DNA of 64,000 nucleotides, from contig MU001509.1 in assembly GCA_010093485.1 (NCBI GenBank), positions 1,331,267 to 1,395,266 of the forward strand. Direction: 5' to 3'. A model generated the notes under the pieces. It was not told the origin of the DNA and did not search any database. It saw nothing but the letters and a program-made list of their open reading frames with translations. The first letter of the stretch is position 1; each line of letters opens with the position of its first letter. The translations under genes and the position numbers were made by a program. Source of the stretch: Karstenula rhodostoma CBS 690.94. Taxonomy: Eukaryota; Ascomycota; Dothideomycetes; Pleosporales; Didymosphaeriaceae. Of the stretch, positions 60,841 to 64,000 are shown piece after piece.

Positions 60841-63537
60841 GAGTATCTAGTATCTATACTATTATATAATTTAGTATTTAAATAAGTCTTTATTACTTAT
60901 TTATATATATACTACTCTATAGAATACTAATATATATACCTAATTTACCTACTTTTAAATTTAATAATAAACTTATAAATACTAATTTAAAACCCTTTTT
61001 ATAAATATTATTAAATAGTAATATTTAATAAATATAAAGGTTATATATTGTAGAGATTCACTATGAGGTAGGGTGACTTAATAAAGTAGGGGGGATAAAA
61101 AGGCGCGTTGTGCTTTGCCAATGCACGAACAAAGGGGGACCAAAAAAGCGGCTAAGGCGCGCCCAGCGTCTGTGCACAGGCTAACCAGAAAGGGCTTATA
61201 AAGGTTAATAAGGTATTTATACTATATTAAATATAATATTTCTTTTTTAATTAAAATAAAAACCTTTCTTAAAATTAAATAAATAAGAAGTAATTTAGTT
61301 ATTAAAAATATAAAGTTCGTTATAAATATACTAATAGAGTTTTATATAAATTAGTAAGGTATTTTAAATAACCTCTATACTAAGGAAATATTATAAATTA
61401 TCTCTTTTAGTTATAGTATATTTTTATTTAAATAGCTCTACTACTTTAGTTACTACTACCTCCTTTATTTAGGAATAAGTAATAATAATATTATCTATAT
61501 AGAAGAAGATAATAATACTATTTTTAATTATATAATATAGTTTATATAGAATTATAATAAAACCTATACCTTTAAGTATTATAGTAAATTCTTTCTACTA
61601 TAGCTTAGATAAGTTTTAGAGTCTATAGAGGGCCTTCTATAGTTTAAAGATTATACCTCTCTTTTAGTACTCTATAGGTATTCTTATATAGACTTTTTAA
61701 TTAAGTATTATATATATAAACGCGTTAGTTATATTATATTATTTTAATTTAAAGTTATACCTAATAGCTATTACTATAAGTATATAGAATAATTAATTAG
61801 CTAAAGTTACTATATAAATATCTTATAAAGTAATATCTTTCTACTAGTTTCTTTATATAACTAGTTAAGCCTTATACTTTAGAAATTAATAGTATTTATT
61901 AAGTTTATAGGTATATACCTATATATAGTTAAGGATTTAATAATCTATTTATTTAATTAGTCTTTATAGTACTTCTATTTATAAGTTTATTTATTAATAG
62001 CTAGTAAGGTATTTATATTTAGCTTCTTAAAATAATTCCCTTATTAGGTAATCCTTAAATCTAGTTTAGATTATTAGTAGTAGTAGTAGCTAGCTTTAAT
62101 AAGGCTTTACTCCTTTTATAAGTATTAATTTTATTTATATTTTATTAAGGTTATAGCCTATATATATACCTTTATAATCTACTAGAATACCTACTATAAA
62201 TATAGCTACCTAAGGTATAATCTTTATACTAGTTACTATTAGCTACTATATATAGTTATCTATTATTTATATTTTTAGTAATAATATATTCTATATTATA
62301 AGTTATACTAATAATATAGTTAGTAGTAATATTATTAATAGTAATAGGTAAGTACTATTATACTTTCTCTCTAGTAACTTTTTTAATACCTCTTTTTATT
62401 ATAAGTTACTATTACTTATTATAACTAATTTATTTTTATAGAATAAAATTATTTCTAATTTAGTTATTAGAGTAGGTAATCTCTCTATAGTTTTAATCTA
62501 TAATATAATCTCTTTTAAAGTACTATATATAAAGTTATCTATAAACTTTTTTTATATTCTATTAAATACTATATCTTTATTAAATATAATATTATAGATA
62601 CTAATTACTTTTAATAGTAATAGAATCTATATATACTAGATATTTATTAAATAATATTTTATAAAATATCTAATTTATACTTTTAGATTAAGTCTTTATA
62701 ACTTACTCTTTCTATACTATATATTATTAGTTATAGTAAAGGCTTTACTTCTATATATTTTAAGGTATACTAGATTTAATTTCTAAGGCTAAGTTACTAT
62801 TCTATTAATAAGGGTAACTAATATAAAGAATATTTTATATAGTAAATACTAGTAATTTTTATAATTTAGTATTTAATTATATAGATATACTATAGCCCTA
62901 GTAATCTTAAACTATATTTCCTATAGAAGGTTTATATTAAATAATATTATATAGGCTTTTTCTTTTATTATATATTTTAAGTACTTAGCTCCTCTATTTT
63001 ATACTTATATATCTAGTATTAAGGACTTAATTTTAATATTTTAACTTATATACTAGTGTTTAATATCTACTTTTATTATAAAGATCTTATTATTTAATTT
63101 AATAATCTTAACTATTATACTAAACTATACTTTTATAAATAGTATAAAGCTACTAAATATCTTAATAATAATTCTTACTAAGTAGTTATCTTTAAAGTAA
63201 AAGTCCTATATATAGCTAGAGTATTAATTAGTAATTAATATTTAGCTTTTCTCTTTAGTAGAGCTATTAAGTTTAAAGTTATAAAAGTTAATTATAATAT
63301 ACTTACTAGATCCTTAATTATTTAGTTAAGATATATATCTAATTTATTATTTTAATTTAGCTTATCTATAGGTATTATATTTTACTATAGAGATATCTTT
63401 AATATATACCCCCTTAGTTTACTATACTAGATACTTAAGTATATTTAGTTTTAAGTAGCCTAGTTATTTATATTATATAGCTATACTTATAGTTTTTATT
63501 TTATATTTTATATATATTATTACTTTATATATAGTAT
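60841..63537 (-). pseudogene. Ty1/copia pol fragment of another family
   Basis: On the minus strand an RT segment is clear. A K-A-L-Y-x-L block lies near 61600-61640, and the catalytic Y-V-D-D, now Y-I-D-N, at 61490-61501, preceded by I-I-x-F-F. Upstream pol (integrase side) should occupy 61.8-63.5 kb, but motifs there are not legible. The fragment is interrupted by family A copy 12 and has no LTR in the window. Its left end is lost near the tandem repeat. Confidence 0.65.
61044..61196 (-). mobile_element. Family A short retroposon, copy 12 (153 bp, nearly unmutated)
   Basis: Eleven-bp duplication TATAAAGGTTA (61033-61043, 61197-61207). It is full of CpA, TpG and CpG: 'attcactatgaggtagggt', 'cgttgtgctttgccaatgc', 'cagcgtctgtgcacaggc'. 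It is the best single source for the unmutated family sequence and stands out as a GC-normal island. First tail subtype, short tail. Confidence 0.95.
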
Positions 63538-63545
63538 ATACTATA

Positions 63546-63773
63546 TTTTTTTTTTTTTTNNNNNNNNNNTTTTTTTTAATATAAAGTTACTATTATAACT
63601 ACCTAGTAATAAGGAAATATCTAGAGGTACTATATAGTTCTATTAAATAGCTCTAAAGGATAATACTATTTATAATAAAAGAGAAAGAAGGGCACCTATA
63701 ATACTAGACTTAATTAACTAAATATTAACCTACTTATATATATTATATAATATAGTAATATTATAATATTATA
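63546..63773 (-). mobile_element. Family B retroposon, copy 2 (poly-A tail, contains 10-N gap)
   Basis: Minus-strand copy of the element at 20533-20735, with its poly(A) tail seen as T runs at 63546-63559 and 63570-63577 around ten N. An 8-bp duplication ATACTATA (63538-63545, 63774-63781) flanks it. The 5' hairpin region is mutated here to TA-rich DNA, while 'agggcacctata' is partly preserved. Confidence 0.78.
63560..63569. other. Assembly gap (10 N) in poly-T run
   Basis: Ten N within the homopolymer tail of family B copy 2, so the tail length is unknown. Confidence 0.95.
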
Positions 63774-63781
63774 ATACTATA

Positions 63782-64000
63782 TAATACTAGTAGAGTAGTA
63801 TACTCCTTATTTACTAATACCTAATATATAATTATAGAGAAATCGCGAAATATTAAAGATATTATAATTTAAAAAAGAATATAAAAGAGAGATTATCTAC
63901 TAGTAATAAGTAATTTATAGTATTATATATAAAGACTAGCTTTTATAAAAAGAGACCTATACTATATCCTACTCTATTAAAATAGCTAATAATAATAAGT
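63782..64000. other. AT-rich DNA, no gene seen
   Basis: RIP-type sequence continuing to the window end. A lone 'gaaatcgcgaaatatt' keeps CpG. No feature recognised. Confidence 0.4.

Noticed and set aside
475..61196. Family A copies as LTRs or MITEs
   Set aside because: One end varies between copies, duplications are 10-13 bp rather than fixed, and there are no terminal inverted repeats.
1..64000. Organellar or Plasmodium-like AT-rich genome
   Set aside because: The composition is explained by C to T and G to A changes at CpA/TpG in repeats. Lightly mutated islands have normal GC, and no organellar genes are present.

Overview
The window looks like a gene-free, AT-rich heterochromatic block of a filamentous ascomycete (Pezizomycotina), destroyed by repeat-induced point mutation (RIP). 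CpA and TpG are almost absent, TpA is in great excess, and every coding frame I can recognise carries TAA/TAG where CAA, CAG or TGG stood. ATG is so rare that I noticed only a handful in 64 kb. I found no intact protein gene, tRNA or rRNA. The species cannot be named from this.

The block is a nest of retrotransposons. Four full-length copies (7.23 kb, 206-bp LTRs) of one Ty1/copia family lie at 7660-14630 (-), 21963-29190 (-), 35348-42574 (+) and 43730-50954 (-), each with its own 5-bp target duplication (TTTAC, GTACT, AATTA, AGAAG). A Ty3/gypsy chromovirus with 502-bp LTRs spans 34451-56581 (+). It is stretched from about 7.3 kb to 22 kb by two of the copia copies and three short retroposons. 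A second Ty3/gypsy element (about 20.1-33.4 kb, +) hosts another copia copy and four or five short retroposons. Fragments of other copia families lie at 19917-20084 (LTR), 58106-59040 (LTR plus RNase H, -) and 60.8-63.5 kb (RT, -).

Two families of short non-LTR retroposons are sprinkled through everything. Family A has 12 copies of 72-291 bp. All share one end with a (TA)n tail, the other end is truncated at different points, and most have 10-13-bp target duplications. Family B has two copies, with a poly(A) tail and a short hairpin at the 5' end. Cross-cutting gives a relative order: an unidentified host sequence at 2.7-15.3 kb received a family A copy, which was then split by a copia copy; the gypsy elements received copia copies and family A copies. 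All copies, including their LTRs, were then riddled with C/T and G/A transitions.

Layout: 1-2.5 kb unassigned AT-rich DNA; 2.5-15.4 kb unidentified coding-like remnant interrupted by copia copy A; 15.4-20.1 kb unassigned DNA ending in a copia-type LTR; 20.1-33.4 kb gypsy G2 with copia B; 33.4-34.4 kb and 56.6-58.1 kb the split target of gypsy G1; 34.5-56.6 kb gypsy G1 with copia C and D; 58.1-59.2 kb copia K2 end and an LTR-like repeat; 59.2-60.8 kb a less mutated transition and a 480-bp tandem repeat; 60.8-63.5 kb copia fragment; 63.5 kb family B copy. The items most worth a second look are retroposon family A, the conserved antisense reading frame in the copia family, and lightly mutated islands inside otherwise saturated DNA.
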